Assembly (NCBI RefSeq): GCF_023091225.1
Contig: NZ_JAHWXM010000001.1
Coordinates: 1,364,001-1,428,000 of the forward strand
Source of the DNA: Microbacterium galbinum
Lineage (GTDB): Bacteria > Actinomycetota > Actinomycetes > Actinomycetales > Microbacteriaceae
Direction of reading: 5' to 3'
DNA: 64,000 nucleotides
Part shown: piece after piece, positions 34,137-42,553 of the stretch
Layout of the letters: every line of letters starts with the position of its first letter
Position numbering within the stretch: position 1 is the stretch's first letter
Notes under the pieces: generated by a model
Told to the model about the DNA's origin: nothing
Databases searched by the model: none
What the model saw: the letters and a program-made list of their open reading frames with translations, nothing else
Translations under genes and position numbers: made by a program

Positions 34137-35147
34137 GTGAGCCTCTTCGCCTTCGCCCCCTCCCGTGGACCGCGTTGGCCCCTCGCCCTCCAGGCCGCGA
34201 TCGGCATCGCGGCACCGATCGCCGTGTTGACCGTCCTCGGCCAGGCACCGCTCGGTTATATCGCCGCCTCCGGCGCCTTCACGGTGCTCTACGCGGGCTC
34301 CGCCCCGGTGGTCGATCGTGCGCGGGTGCTGCCGATCATCGCCGTATCGCTGCTCCTGAGCGCCGCCCTCGGCATCCTCGTCGCGGGGAACACCCTCGTG
34401 GTGAGCATCGGTGTCGTGGTGATCGCGACCGTGAGCGCGGCTCTCGCGTTCGGTTTCCGGCTCGGCCCTCCCGGTCCCCTGTTCTTCGTGCTGGTCTACG
34501 GGTTGTCCGCCCACGTCGTCGCCTCCGGAACGATCGACCCGTTCGTCTATCTCGCAGCCCTCACCGGCGGTTGCCTGTTCTCGTACCTCGTCGCCCTCGC
34601 GCCGCTCGCGCTCCCCCGCATCCGGCGGATCCGGGCGCGCCCGATGCGGGAGCTCCTCCCCGGGCCGGCCTGGAACGCGGATTCCCGGATGCTCCTGCTC
34701 CGCGTCGTGATCGTCGCGATCGTGGGCGTGCTGCTCGGCCTCGTGATCGATCCCGATCGCACCTACTGGATCGTCGGTTCGGCCGTCGCCGTGATCGGTG
34801 TGGCCGCCGCACGACGCGCCGCCTTCCAGCGCGGGCTGCATCGGATGCTCGGCACCGTGGTCGGTGCCGGCCTCTACATCCTGCTCGCGCTGCTGCACCC
34901 GGCCGGCATCTGGCTGGCCCTGCTGCTGGGGCTGCTGCAGTTCTCGATCGAGCTCGTCGTGGTGCGCCACTACGCCCTCGCCCTCGTGTTCATCACCCCG
35001 CTCGTGCTGCTGCTGACGGGCGCGGCGACCGGAAGCATCGGGTCGCTCGACGTCGCGGGCGAGCGGATCGTCGACACGATCGTCGGCGCGGTGCTCGGCG
35101 CCGCCTCGGGTGTGCTGCATCCGCGGGCGGAGGCGAGGGATGCGTGA
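34137..35147 (+). CDS. FUSC-family (aromatic acid exporter-like) membrane protein
   Basis: 336-aa integral membrane protein. Two blocks of hydrophobic helices flank a basic cytoplasmic stretch (PRIRRIRARPMRELL), as in FUSC/YccS/ArAE exporters; the second block has DPDRTYWIVGSAVAVIGVAAARRAAFQRGLHRMLGT, which contains the R-GTVxG-like helix signature of the family. Export of aromatic or other organic anions is the family expectation. The GTG start fits a leaderless mRNA. The single-gene unit is followed by a 157-nt gap. Confidence 0.82.
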   Translation: MSLFAFAPSRGPRWPLALQAAIGIAAPIAVLTVLGQAPLGYIAASGAFTVLYAGSAPVVDRARVLPIIAVSLLLSAALGILVAGNTLVVSIGVVVIATVSAALAFGFRLGPPGPLFFVLVYGLSAHVVASGTIDPFVYLAALTGGCLFSYLVALAPLALPRIRRIRARPMRELLPGPAWNADSRMLLLRVVIVAIVGVLLGLVIDPDRTYWIVGSAVAVIGVAAARRAAFQRGLHRMLGTVVGAGLYILLALLHPAGIWLALLLGLLQFSIELVVVRHYALALVFITPLVLLLTGAATGSIGSLDVAGERIVDTIVGAVLGAASGVLHPRAEARDA

Positions 35148-35304
35148 GGGCGCGCTTCCCCTCCACCGATGACGACCTGAGCGAGCGGCCTCGTCAAACG
35201 CACCGCGTTCTGAGCGGCGCCTCGCGACCGAGTCTCGGCGGCGGGAACACGAACCTGCGCTCGGCGGTTGCATCGGTGGAGGCATCCGCCGAGAGGAGAC
35301 GCAC

Positions 35305-35571
35305 ATGGAGCTGACGCTCGTGACATCGGCGTTCTGCGGTGCGTGCGCGCGCACTCGCGCCGTCCTCGCCGACGCCGTGCGGTTCCTGCCGGATGCGACC
35401 GTGACCGAGATCGACGTGGCACGCGATCCCGACGCGGCGGAGTCCCTCGACATCCGCTTCACCCCGACGGTCATCATCCGTGCGGCGAACGGCGAGACGG
35501 TCTTCCGCGCGGAGGGCGTGCCGACCGTCCCGCAGGTGCTCACCGCCGCGGTTCGCGCTCTCCCGGCCTGA
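35305..35571 (+). CDS. Thioredoxin/glutaredoxin-like small protein
   Basis: 88-aa thioredoxin-fold protein with dithiol motif CGAC at residues 11-14 after the first strand (MELTLVTSAFC) and cis-Pro in FTPTVII. The length equals one minimal thioredoxin domain lacking the N-terminal helix. It likely reduces disulfides in the cytoplasm; partner unknown. Start ATG follows GAGAGGAGA, a near-perfect ribosome site. It precedes a VOC gene and is unrelated in sequence to the 87-aa glutaredoxin-like protein at 6696. Confidence 0.85.
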   Translation: MELTLVTSAFCGACARTRAVLADAVRFLPDATVTEIDVARDPDAAESLDIRFTPTVIIRAANGETVFRAEGVPTVPQVLTAAVRALPA

Positions 35572-35669
35572 ACCGGGACGCGCTCGCCGAACTCTCTTGT
35601 GCGCGGTGACGGACCGACGCAGACTGATCGTGCCTCGAACCCGGGGCATCCCTCTCACCAGGAGCAGTC

Positions 35670-36083
35670 ATGGCGAATCTCAACCCGTACCTGTCGTTCC
35701 GCACCGACGCCCGCCAGGCGATGGAGTTCTATCAGAGCGTGCTCGGCGGAGACCTCGACATCAGCGTGTTCGGGGACTTCCCCGACATGGTGCAGGATCC
35801 GAGTCAGAAGGACCTGGTCATGCACGCGCAGCTCACCACGCCCGACGGCCTGGTGCTCATGGCGTCCGACACCCCCGACGGGATGCCCTACGAGAAGCCC
35901 GCCGGGATCTCGGTCTCGCTCAGCGGCAACACGCAGGCGCGCACCCAAGAGGTCTGGGACAAGCTCGCCGAAGGCGCGACGATCACCATGCCGCTCGACG
36001 TTCCGCCGTGGGGCGGAACGTTCGGGATGCTCGTCGACCGGTTCGGCATCGGCTGGATGCTGCACGGCGACCCCGAGGAGTGA
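35670..36083 (+). CDS. VOC family protein, PhnB/YjdN type
   Basis: 137-aa PhnB-like glyoxalase-fold protein. It starts NLNPYLSFRTDARQAMEFYQSVLGG, the PhnB signature, and ends PPWGGTFGMLVDRFGIGWML, also typical. The middle has VMHAQLTTPDGLVLMASD. Family members lack a known reaction. RBS AGGAG before the ATG. Its stop TGA is within a 12-bp palindrome that also contains the convergent thrC stop, six bases away. Confidence 0.92.
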   Translation: MANLNPYLSFRTDARQAMEFYQSVLGGDLDISVFGDFPDMVQDPSQKDLVMHAQLTTPDGLVLMASDTPDGMPYEKPAGISVSLSGNTQARTQEVWDKLAEGATITMPLDVPPWGGTFGMLVDRFGIGWMLHGDPEE

Positions 36084-36092
36084 CGCGCGTCA
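36081..36092. repeat. 12-bp palindrome containing both stop codons of convergent genes
   Basis: TGACGCGCGTCA is a perfect palindrome: its first three bases are the stop of the VOC gene and its last three, read on the other strand, the stop of thrC. Confidence 0.85.
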
Positions 36093-37493
36093 ACGCAGGG
36101 CGTGCGCCTCGATGAACGCGCGCAGCGCGTGCTCGTCGTCGGCCATCTCGGTGACGTGCTGGGGGGCGCCGAGCATCTCGCGGAGTTCCTTCGAGTAATC
36201 GAGCTCGACACCGATGGCCTCGTTGATCGTCTCGGCGAACTTGTGCGGCTTCGCGGTCTCGAGGACGAGCATGGGCACACCCTCCTCCACGTACTGACGC
36301 GCCACCTTCACGCCGTCGGCCGTGTGCGGGTCGATGATCTCCTCGGTCGAGGCGTACACCGAACGGATGGTCTCGAGCCGGTCGGCGTGCGTCGACGTGC
36401 CGCTGACGATCCCGTACTCGAGCGCGAAGCGCGGCTGATCGCCGGCGAAGTCGAAGTAGCCCTGCTCATCGAGGTCGCGCCAGGCGCCGACGACGCGCTC
36501 GGGGTCACGGCCCACGAGCTCGAAGATGAAGCGCTCGAGGTTCGATGCCTTCGAGATGTCCATCGACGGGCTCGACGTCGCGAGCGTCTGCGCCGCGTTG
36601 CGCGGCCGGTAGACACCCGTGCGGAAGAACTCGTCGAGCACGTTGTTCTCGTTGGCGGCGAGCACGAGGCGGCGGATCGGCAGCCCCATCTGCTTCGCGA
36701 AGAAACCGGAGAGGATGTTGCCGAAGTTGCCCGACGGAACGGTGAACGACACCTCGGTCGGGCCGTCGGCATCCGTCGCCCGCAGCCACGCCCAGAAGTA
36801 GTAGACGACCTGTGCGGTGATGCGCGCGAGGTTGATCGAGTTCACGGCGCCGAGGTTCTGCGCCCGCTTGAAGTCGAGGTCTCCGGCGAGGTGCTTGACG
36901 AGGTTCTGGCAGTCGTCGAACACGCCCTCGACGGCGATGTTGTGCACATTGTCGTCGTCGAGCGAGAACATCTGCGCCCGCTGGAAGGCGCTCATGCGGC
37001 CCTGCGGCGAGAGCATGAAGACCGAGACGCGCTCCTTGCCGCGCAGCGCGTGCTCGGCGGCGGATCCGGTGTCGCCCGAGGTCGCTCCGAGGATGTTGAG
37101 CACGGATCCCTTGCGCTCCAGCGCGTACTCGAGCACCTGCCCGAGGAACTGCATCGCCATGTCCTTGAAGGCGAGCGTGGGGCCCTCCGAAAGGCCGACG
37201 AGCGTGAGACCGCCGCCGATCGAGCGCAGCGGCACCACGTTGCCCGGGAACGGCGCGTAGGCCGCCTCGGTCATCCGGGCCAGGTCTTCGCGCGGGATGT
37301 CGGTGGCGAAGAGGCCGAGCACCTCGGTCGCGAGCTGCGGGTAGGTCAGTGCCCGCCAGCGCTCGAGCGTCTCGGTGTCGACGGTCGGCATCTCGGCCGG
37401 GACGGCGAGCCCTCCGTCGGGCGCGAGGCCCTCCAACAGCGTCTCGCTGAACGGCTGCGGCTGCATGCCGCCGCGGGTGGAGATGAACTGCAC
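36090..37493 (-). CDS. thrC: Threonine synthase
   Basis: 467-aa PLP enzyme converting O-phosphohomoserine to threonine. It begins MQFISTRGGMQPQPFSETLL, the plant/bacterial class with an N-terminal Tyr/Arg-rich segment; PLP-Lys is in EGPTLAFKDMAMQFLG and the phosphate-binding loop in LGATSGDTGSAAEHAL. Length fits ThrC of the YclM-independent long type. Start is GTG at 37493 with GAGGAG upstream. No hom or thrB gene is near, so thrC stands alone here. Ends convergent with the VOC gene. Confidence 0.96.
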   Translation of the reverse strand: MQFISTRGGMQPQPFSETLLEGLAPDGGLAVPAEMPTVDTETLERWRALTYPQLATEVLGLFATDIPREDLARMTEAAYAPFPGNVVPLRSIGGGLTLVGLSEGPTLAFKDMAMQFLGQVLEYALERKGSVLNILGATSGDTGSAAEHALRGKERVSVFMLSPQGRMSAFQRAQMFSLDDDNVHNIAVEGVFDDCQNLVKHLAGDLDFKRAQNLGAVNSINLARITAQVVYYFWAWLRATDADGPTEVSFTVPSGNFGNILSGFFAKQMGLPIRRLVLAANENNVLDEFFRTGVYRPRNAAQTLATSSPSMDISKASNLERFIFELVGRDPERVVGAWRDLDEQGYFDFAGDQPRFALEYGIVSGTSTHADRLETIRSVYASTEEIIDPHTADGVKVARQYVEEGVPMLVLETAKPHKFAETINEAIGVELDYSKELREMLGAPQHVTEMADDEHALRAFIEAHALR

Positions 37494-37598
37494 GTTGGCT
37501 CCTCGGTTCGGGACTTCGGCACGTCCATTCTCGCAGGACGTCGGACGCGTCGATGACGCGATGACGGATGCCGCCGCCGGCGCCTCCGGAACGACCCG

Positions 37599-38093
37599 TC
37601 AGAACAGCGACGCCGGCAGCGCACCCTCGTGCTCGAGCAGCCAGCGCTTGGTCTCGAGACCGTGGCCGGGGACGCCGCCCGAATACCCGCCGAGACCGTC
37701 GCCCGCGACGACGCGATGGCACGGGACGATGAGGGGCACCGGATTGGCGCCCATGATCGATCCGATCCCCCGGGCGGGGACCTCGGTGCCGCTCCGGGCC
37801 GCGAGGCCGCCGTAGGTGAGGGTCTCGCCGTGGCCGACGGTCTCGTACAGCGCCGTCAGGACGGCACGGGTCGCGACGGTCTGCTCGCCGAGCTCGATCG
37901 GCAGGTCGAACCGCGTCAGCCGACCGGCGAAGTACGCGTCCACCTGCCCGAGGGCTTCGCTCAGCAGCGGATCCGGGCCGAGCTCGGCCCCGGCCGGGGC
38001 CTCGGTGATCCACGTCACGCGCGTGACCGCCGTGCCGTCACTGACCACTCCGATGACTCCCACCGGCGTCGGCAGCGTTCCGAACCACGACAT
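37599..38093 (-). CDS. ogt: Methylated-DNA-[protein]-cysteine S-methyltransferase
   Basis: 164-aa suicide repair protein that transfers O6-alkyl groups from guanine to its own cysteine. The active site PCHRV is at residues 124-128 (acceptor Cys125), followed by GLGGYSGGVPGHGLETKRWLLEHEG, the invariant tail; RGIGSIMGANP is the helix-turn-helix arginine-finger region. No Ada regulatory domain is present. It lies downstream of the arsC-type gene on the same strand (35 nt) and 105 nt before thrC. Confidence 0.95.
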   Translation of the reverse strand: MSWFGTLPTPVGVIGVVSDGTAVTRVTWITEAPAGAELGPDPLLSEALGQVDAYFAGRLTRFDLPIELGEQTVATRAVLTALYETVGHGETLTYGGLAARSGTEVPARGIGSIMGANPVPLIVPCHRVVAGDGLGGYSGGVPGHGLETKRWLLEHEGALPASLF

Positions 38094-38128
38094 GCCCCGA
38101 GCTCCCTCCGGCCGCAGCCCGCAGAGGA

Positions 38129-38536
38129 TCAGACGAGTTCGGCGACGAGGTTCTCGATCCGCGCGCGGATCTCATCCCGGATCGGGCGCACCGCGTCGAT
38201 CCCCTGCCCGGCCGGGTCGTCGAGCGTCCAGTCCTCGTAGCGCTTGCCGGGGAAGAATGGGCAGGCGTCGCCGCATCCCATGGTGATGACGACATCCGAT
38301 GCCTGGACGGCCTCGGTCGTGAGCACCTTCGGCTGCTCGGCGGTGATGTCGATGCCGAGTTCGCTCATCGCCTCGACCGCGACCGGGTTGATCGCGTCGG
38401 CGGGCATCGATCCGGCCGAGCGCACCTCGATGCGGTCTCCCGCGATCTCCCGCAGGAAACCTGCGGCCATCTGCGAGCGGCCGGCGTTGTGCACGCACAC
38501 GAACAGGACCGAGGGCTTAGCGGCAGCGGAGGTCAT
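38129..38536 (-). CDS. arsC: Arsenate reductase (LMW phosphatase-type)
   Basis: 135-aa ArsC of the low-molecular-weight phosphatase fold. The phosphate-binding loop CVHNAGRS starts with nucleophile Cys14, and further cysteines are in MGCGDACPFFPGKRYEDW (Cys88, Cys92). This is the pattern of actinobacterial arsenate reductases that use mycothiol/mycoredoxin or thioredoxin, producing arsenite. WTLDDPAG holds the acid Asp. No arsenite pump or arsR gene is adjacent. Start ATG is leaderless after TATCCT. Confidence 0.92.
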   Translation of the reverse strand: MTSAAAKPSVLFVCVHNAGRSQMAAGFLREIAGDRIEVRSAGSMPADAINPVAVEAMSELGIDITAEQPKVLTTEAVQASDVVITMGCGDACPFFPGKRYEDWTLDDPAGQGIDAVRPIRDEIRARIENLVAELV

Positions 38537-38542
38537 GATGCC

Positions 38543-38548
38543 AGGATA
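38543..38548 (-). promoter_or_regulatory. Leaderless -10 (TATCCT) of arsC
   Basis: TATCCT, six bases, ATG at 38536. It lies inside the short gap after the response-regulator gene. Confidence 0.65.
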
Positions 38549-38554
38549 GGCGGC

Positions 38555-39157
38555 TCAGATCCACCCGCGCTCCTCGGCGAGGAGAACCGCCTGCTGGCGG
38601 GTCGCGACCGAGAGCTTGCCGAGGATCGCCGAGACGTGATTGCGCACGGTTCCCGGGGCGAGCGAGAGGATGCGGGCGATCTGCCCGGTCGTCTCGCCGC
38701 GCCGCCCCGCACGCAGCACGTCGAGCTCGCGATCGGTCAGCGGCGAGCGCTCGTCGCTGAGGGCATCGGCGGCGATCTCCGGATCGACGTACTTGCCGCC
38801 GGCCGCGACCTTGCGGATGACCGCGGCGACCTCGTTCGCTCCGCGGGACTTGGGGAGGAAGCCCGACACCCCCGATGCCAGCGCACGACGCAGCACACCC
38901 GGCCGCGCGTGACGGGTGACGACGACGCAGCGGGTCACGATGGCGCGGTTCAGCCGCTCGGCGACCTGCACGCCGTCGAGGCCCGGCATCTCGAGGTCGA
39001 GCAGGCACACGTCGGGCTCGAGGCGCAGCGCCTCGGCCACCGCTTCGTCACCGTCACCGCACTCCGCCACCACATCGATGTCGTCTTCGAGCCGCAGCAA
39101 CGCGGCGAGCGCCGACCGGATCATGCCCTCGTCGTCGGCCAGCAGCACGCGGATCAT
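38555..39157 (-). CDS. NarL/LuxR-family response regulator (DesR-like)
   Basis: 200-aa two-component regulator. Receiver residues: acidic pair Asp8/Asp9, phospho-acceptor Asp54 in CLLDLEMPGLDG, Thr81 and Lys103 in FLPKSRG. The LuxR-type HTH is LTDRELDVLRAGRRGETTGQIARIL with SLAPGTVRNHVSAIL. ATG at 39157 overlaps the kinase stop (ATGA), so kinase and regulator are coupled. DesR-like members control membrane fluidity or envelope stress; the target is unknown here. Confidence 0.94.
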   Translation of the reverse strand: MIRVLLADDEGMIRSALAALLRLEDDIDVVAECGDGDEAVAEALRLEPDVCLLDLEMPGLDGVQVAERLNRAIVTRCVVVTRHARPGVLRRALASGVSGFLPKSRGANEVAAVIRKVAAGGKYVDPEIAADALSDERSPLTDRELDVLRAGRRGETTGQIARILSLAPGTVRNHVSAILGKLSVATRQQAVLLAEERGWI

Positions 39158-40317
39158 CGCGCGTCCTCCGCGGGGACGGTCGCGGTGACGACGAACTCGT
39201 CGCCGTCGTCACGCACGTCGAGCGCTCCGCCGACCTCGGCGAGACGGCGGCGGATACCGTCGAGGCCCGAGCCATCGGCATCCGATTCCTCACCCTCCGC
39301 ACGGTCGTTCGCGATCGTGTACCGCCAGTGCGAGCCGTCTCGAGCGAGGGTGAGCCGTGCCCGCGCGCCGCCGCCGTGGCGCAGGGCGTTCGTGGTCGTC
39401 TCGCGGATCACCGGCCCGAGGGCGGATGCCGGCGCGGATGCCGCGTCCGGGGCGATGCGCGCTTCGACCTCGAGGCCCGCGGCGGTGAGCAGGTCGCGCG
39501 CGTTGGCGAGTTCGTCGCCCAGCGGCACCGAGCGGAAGCGGGTGGCGAGGTCGCGCGTGCCCTGACGTGCGTCGTCGACGCTGGAGCGCGCCGCGCGGAG
39601 CTGCTCCATGCCGGCATCCGCATCGACGGGCATGAGTCGCTCGGCGAGTTCGAGCTGCAACGCGATCACCTGCAGATGGTGCCCCTGCAGGTCGTGCACG
39701 TCGGTGGCGACGCGCAGACGCTCCTGGGTGGCCGCGAGCCTGACCTCGGAGGCTCTGGCGCGGTCGAGCGTGTTCAGCACATCCCACCACCACAGCGTGC
39801 TCACCGTCATGACCGGCAGGAGCGCGGTGTAGAAGATCGGCATCCACCACACGGCTGCCGCCTCGTCGTGAGCATCGATGAATCCGAGCGCCCCCATGAC
39901 CAGCACCGCCGCGATGGTCACGCGGTACCGCACACCGGCCGGCCAGTTGAGCAGCGCGAGCGACTGGACGATGGGCATGAGCGCGAGCTGCCAACTGCCC
40001 AGCGCGATGCCCGCGACGACGCCGAACGCCACCGCGACGGTCATCGGCAGGAGGATGCTCCGCCATGCGACGCCGGGCTCGGCATCGACGCGGTGCCGGT
40101 AGTCGCGCAGCAGGAGCGCGGTGGACGCCCACCAGATCAGGCCGCCGATGGCCACGATCATGCCGGGCACGATGCTCTCGGGCTCGGCGAACGCGAGCAC
40201 CGTCCAGAAGAACACCAGCATGAGTTCGAGGAACAGCACACCCGACACCGTGTACCACCAGGTGGCGATGATGCCGCGCGCGAGTTGGCGGGCTCCGGGT
40301 GTCGAGGGGGTGCTCAC
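39154..40317 (-). CDS. Sensor histidine kinase (DesK-like, HisKA_3)
   Basis: 387-aa membrane kinase. Five to six hydrophobic helices span residues ~15-180 with only short loops, as in DesK-type sensors of the bilayer. The dimerisation/phosphorylation helix has TDVHDLQGHHLQVIALQLE with His208; the ATPase domain has ETTTNALRHGGGARARLTL and DGSGLDGIRRRLAEVGG. Start GTG at 40317 is leaderless after TAGGGT; a 14-bp dyad GTGACA-GT-TGTCAC lies just upstream. Partner is the response regulator overlapping its end. Confidence 0.92.
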   Translation of the reverse strand: MSTPSTPGARQLARGIIATWWYTVSGVLFLELMLVFFWTVLAFAEPESIVPGMIVAIGGLIWWASTALLLRDYRHRVDAEPGVAWRSILLPMTVAVAFGVVAGIALGSWQLALMPIVQSLALLNWPAGVRYRVTIAAVLVMGALGFIDAHDEAAAVWWMPIFYTALLPVMTVSTLWWWDVLNTLDRARASEVRLAATQERLRVATDVHDLQGHHLQVIALQLELAERLMPVDADAGMEQLRAARSSVDDARQGTRDLATRFRSVPLGDELANARDLLTAAGLEVEARIAPDAASAPASALGPVIRETTTNALRHGGGARARLTLARDGSHWRYTIANDRAEGEESDADGSGLDGIRRRLAEVGGALDVRDDGDEFVVTATVPAEDAR

Positions 40318-40323
40318 CCCACC

Positions 40324-40329
40324 ACCCTA
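40324..40329 (-). promoter_or_regulatory. Leaderless -10 (TAGGGT) of the histidine kinase gene
   Basis: TAGGGT, six bases, GTG at 40317. Confidence 0.65.
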
Positions 40330-40334
40330 GAGCC

Positions 40335-40348
40335 GTGACAGTTGTCAC
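40335..40348. promoter_or_regulatory. Dyad operator upstream of the two-component operon
   Basis: GTGACA-GT-TGTCAC inverted repeat, 18-31 bp upstream of the predicted start site and so in the -35 region. It is a candidate autoregulatory site. Confidence 0.5.
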
Positions 40349-40470
40349 CCCTCGGTCGTGCGGAGCGCGTGGATTCCGGTGACACCGCGGCACTGCCGGG
40401 ATCGGACCCCAGCGGGTGAACTGGATGCATCGCAACGGAGAGACCGTTGCCGCACAGACCGGAGGACACC

Positions 40471-40998
40471 ATGAACCTCATCGAGACCTTCCAGAACCTG
40501 GTCGCCCAGGTGCCCGAGCTCGTTCAGCCGCTCATCGTCGCCCTCGCGGGCGCCGTCCCGTTCATCGAGGGAGAGGGCGCCGCCTCGATCGGCATCATCG
40601 GCGGCATCCATCCCGTCGTCGCCGCCATCGCGGGCATCGTCGGCAACTTCCTCTGCGTGCTGGTGCTCGTGCTCGCCAGTTCCGGCGCACGGCAGGCGAT
40701 CGTGCAGCGCAACCGCTCCCGTCAGCTCGTCGCGGCCGGCGGCGACGCAGCGGCGATCGAGACGCCGGAGGCGGCGAGCCCGCGCAAGCAGAAGTTCCAG
40801 AACGCTCTCGAGCGCTACGGCGTTCCCGGGGTGAGCCTGCTCGGCCCGCTGCTGCTGCCGACGCAGTTCACGGCGACGATGCTCGCCGCGACCGGCGTGA
40901 GCAAGACGCGGATCCTCTTCTGGCAGGGACTCGCGATCGTCGCCTGGACCACGCTCCTGACGATCATCGTCGGCGGCGCCGTGCACGTGATCGCCTGA
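40471..40998 (+). CDS. Small multidrug export-type membrane protein
   Basis: 175-aa membrane protein resembling the PF06695 'small multi-drug export' family: an N-terminal re-entrant segment ALAGAVPFIEGEGAASIGIIGG, then AIAGIVGNFLCVLVLVLAS, a charged loop, and the C-terminal pair around LLGPLLLPTQFTATMLAATGV. The P-x-x-E-x-E pattern in the first segment is typical. Transport function is assumed for the family, not shown. Start ATG with GGAGGACACC upstream. Confidence 0.8.
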   Translation: MNLIETFQNLVAQVPELVQPLIVALAGAVPFIEGEGAASIGIIGGIHPVVAAIAGIVGNFLCVLVLVLASSGARQAIVQRNRSRQLVAAGGDAAAIETPEAASPRKQKFQNALERYGVPGVSLLGPLLLPTQFTATMLAATGVSKTRILFWQGLAIVAWTTLLTIIVGGAVHVIA

Positions 40999-41020
40999 CG
41001 CGAGATCTCCGGAGGGAGAT

Positions 41021-41051
41021 GAGGGGCGGCATGTGGGGACCGCCGCCCCTC
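41021..41051. terminator. GC-rich hairpin after the membrane protein gene
   Basis: 10-bp perfect stem GAGGGGCGGC/GCCGCCCCTC with an 11-base loop, 22 nt past the stop. No T-run. Confidence 0.65.
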
Positions 41052-41126
41052 GGGTGTGGTGCCCGAAGCACCGACGTGATCGGGGAGATCACTTGAGGGC
41101 CCTGGGGAAGGGCCCGTCGAGTACAA

Positions 41127-41157
41127 CGAGGGGCGTCAGGAAATCTGACGCCCCTCG
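41127..41157. terminator. Perfect 13-bp hairpin before the copper-region genes
   Basis: CGAGGGGCGTCAG (41127-41139) and its reverse complement (41145-41157) around GAAAT. It ends just before the CAGAAT promoter element at 41181 and insulates the next gene. Confidence 0.8.
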
Positions 41158-41180
41158 CTCGTGGTGTTTCGGCGACCTGA

Positions 41181-41186
41181 CAGAAT
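41181..41186 (+). promoter_or_regulatory. Leaderless -10 (CAGAAT) of the 201-aa membrane protein
   Basis: CAGAAT, six bases, GTG at 41193. Confidence 0.5.
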
Positions 41187-41192
41187 GGACGC

Positions 41193-41798
41193 GTGCACCC
41201 GTCCAGAAGACCCGCCGTCCTGCGCGGGTTCGCGGCATCCGCCGTGGCGATCTTCGTCGCACTGGCCGGGCACGTCACCGCCGGCGGGGCGATGCCGGGG
41301 CCGCTGGGAATTCTCGTGCCGTGGGTGCTCTCGTTCATGGTGTGCGTGCTCCTCGCCGGCCGCCGACTCTCGGTCATCCGGTTGAGCATCTCGGTGGCGG
41401 TCAGCCAGTTCCTCTTCCACACGCTCTTCGTGCTCGGCACGATCACGCCGTCGGGCGTCGTCGCCCCGCACGTGCACGGTGCCCCGCTGGTGCTCCCGGC
41501 CGCGGGCGCGATCCCGGATGCCGTCGTCGCCGACGGCACCATGTGGATCGGACACGTGGTCGCCGCCGCCCTCACGATCGCCGCTCTGCACCGCGGTGAA
41601 AGGCTGCTCCTCGGTCTGCGCGATCTCGCGCAGCAGAGCATCCGCTGGGTGCAGCGTCGGGTCGCCTCGGCGACCTTCGTGCCACCCGCGCGCCCGCTCG
41701 CGGCCCCTTCCGTCTTCTCCTCCCCCGTCGCCCTGCGCGATGCCCTGCTGCTGTCGACCCTGCGCGGTCGAGCACCACCTCTCTCCCCCGCGATCTGA
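41193..41798 (+). CDS. Hypothetical membrane protein next to the copper operon
   Basis: 201-aa protein of unknown family. Three to four hydrophobic helices: FAASAVAIFVALAGHVTAGG, LGILVPWVLSFMVCVLL, SVAVSQFLFHTLFVLG and WIGHVVAAALTIAAL. His residues lie in or beside the helices (AGHV, FHTL, APHVHGAP, WIGHV), which could bind a metal. The C-terminal 60 residues are Arg/Pro/Ser-rich and cytoplasmic. It precedes the copC operon by 120 nt in the same direction, so a copper-related role is likely but inferred. GTG start is leaderless-type. Confidence 0.75.
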   Translation: MHPSRRPAVLRGFAASAVAIFVALAGHVTAGGAMPGPLGILVPWVLSFMVCVLLAGRRLSVIRLSISVAVSQFLFHTLFVLGTITPSGVVAPHVHGAPLVLPAAGAIPDAVVADGTMWIGHVVAAALTIAALHRGERLLLGLRDLAQQSIRWVQRRVASATFVPPARPLAAPSVFSSPVALRDALLLSTLRGRAPPLSPAI

Positions 41799-41918
41799 TC
41801 CGCGCCTGCGGCCTCTGTGCCGTCAGGCGATCACGCCTGCGCCGGCACGCTGCCGCGCGGGCATCCGAACGCACATGCGGCGTCGGCTTCCCGGCGCCCG
41901 TTGAGAGGTCTGTCATCC

Positions 41919-42542
41919 ATGTCTCCTGCCCGCAGATTCGCGGTCGGGATGGCGGTGGCGGCTGTCGCGGTGTTCGCGACGGCCGTGCCGGCATCCGCCC
42001 ATGATTCGCTCGTCCACAGCACGCCCGAAGCCGACGAGAGTCTGGCCACGGCGCCCGAGAGCATCACCCTGACGTACTCGGGCGAGCTGCTCGTGCTGGG
42101 CGATTCCACCCAGGGCGCGGTCGTGCTCGTGATCGACGAGAGCGGTCGCGATTGGGCGACCGGCGACGTGGAGGTCTCGGGTAACACCGTCACCGCCACG
42201 GTCGAGCCCGGAATGCCCGATGCCGGGTACCAGGTGCGCTGGCAGGTGGTCTCGGAGGACGGGCATCCGATCTCGGGCATCGTCCCGTTCACGATCGGCG
42301 ACGCCGAACCGATGACGGCGACGCAGGCACCGACGGATGCCGATGCTCCCTCGTACGTCCCGGACGCCTCGGATCCCACGGATCAGTCCACTGATGAGAC
42401 CGACGGCGGCCTGCGGTTGCTGCTCGTCGGCGGCGCGGGCGCGGCGATCGCCGTCGTCGCCCTCGTCCTGTATCGAATCCTCCGCCGTCCGAAGACGGCA
42501 CCCGCCGCGTCCGCCGAGGGCGACGCCGCGGAAGAGATGTGA
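41919..42542 (+). CDS. Copper resistance protein CopC domain, membrane-anchored
   Basis: 207-aa exported protein. A signal peptide of ~28 residues ends at ASA, leaving His at the mature N-terminus (HDSLVHSTPEADESL), the copper ligand of CopC/YobA proteins; further conserved LTYSGELLVLG and RWQVVSEDGHPISGIVPF with a second His complete the beta-barrel Cu site. A Thr/Asp/Pro linker leads to one C-terminal membrane helix (LLLVGGAGAAIAVVALVLY) with a basic stop. No CopD domain is fused. First gene of the copper/heme operon. Confidence 0.92.
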   Translation: MSPARRFAVGMAVAAVAVFATAVPASAHDSLVHSTPEADESLATAPESITLTYSGELLVLGDSTQGAVVLVIDESGRDWATGDVEVSGNTVTATVEPGMPDAGYQVRWQVVSEDGHPISGIVPFTIGDAEPMTATQAPTDADAPSYVPDASDPTDQSTDETDGGLRLLLVGGAGAAIAVVALVLYRILRRPKTAPAASAEGDAAEEM

Positions 42543-42553
42543 AAGGCATTTCC

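Noticed and set aside
34089..35543. N-terminal extension of the M20 peptidase frame
   Set aside because: The extra ~485 codons are antisense to the FUSC gene and low-complexity; M20 family length and the N-terminus support 34088.
37599..39157. Arsenic resistance island
   Set aside because: arsC is solitary; no arsR with Cys pair, arsenite permease or arsenic-related promoter is adjacent, and neighbours are a DesK/R pair and DNA repair genes.
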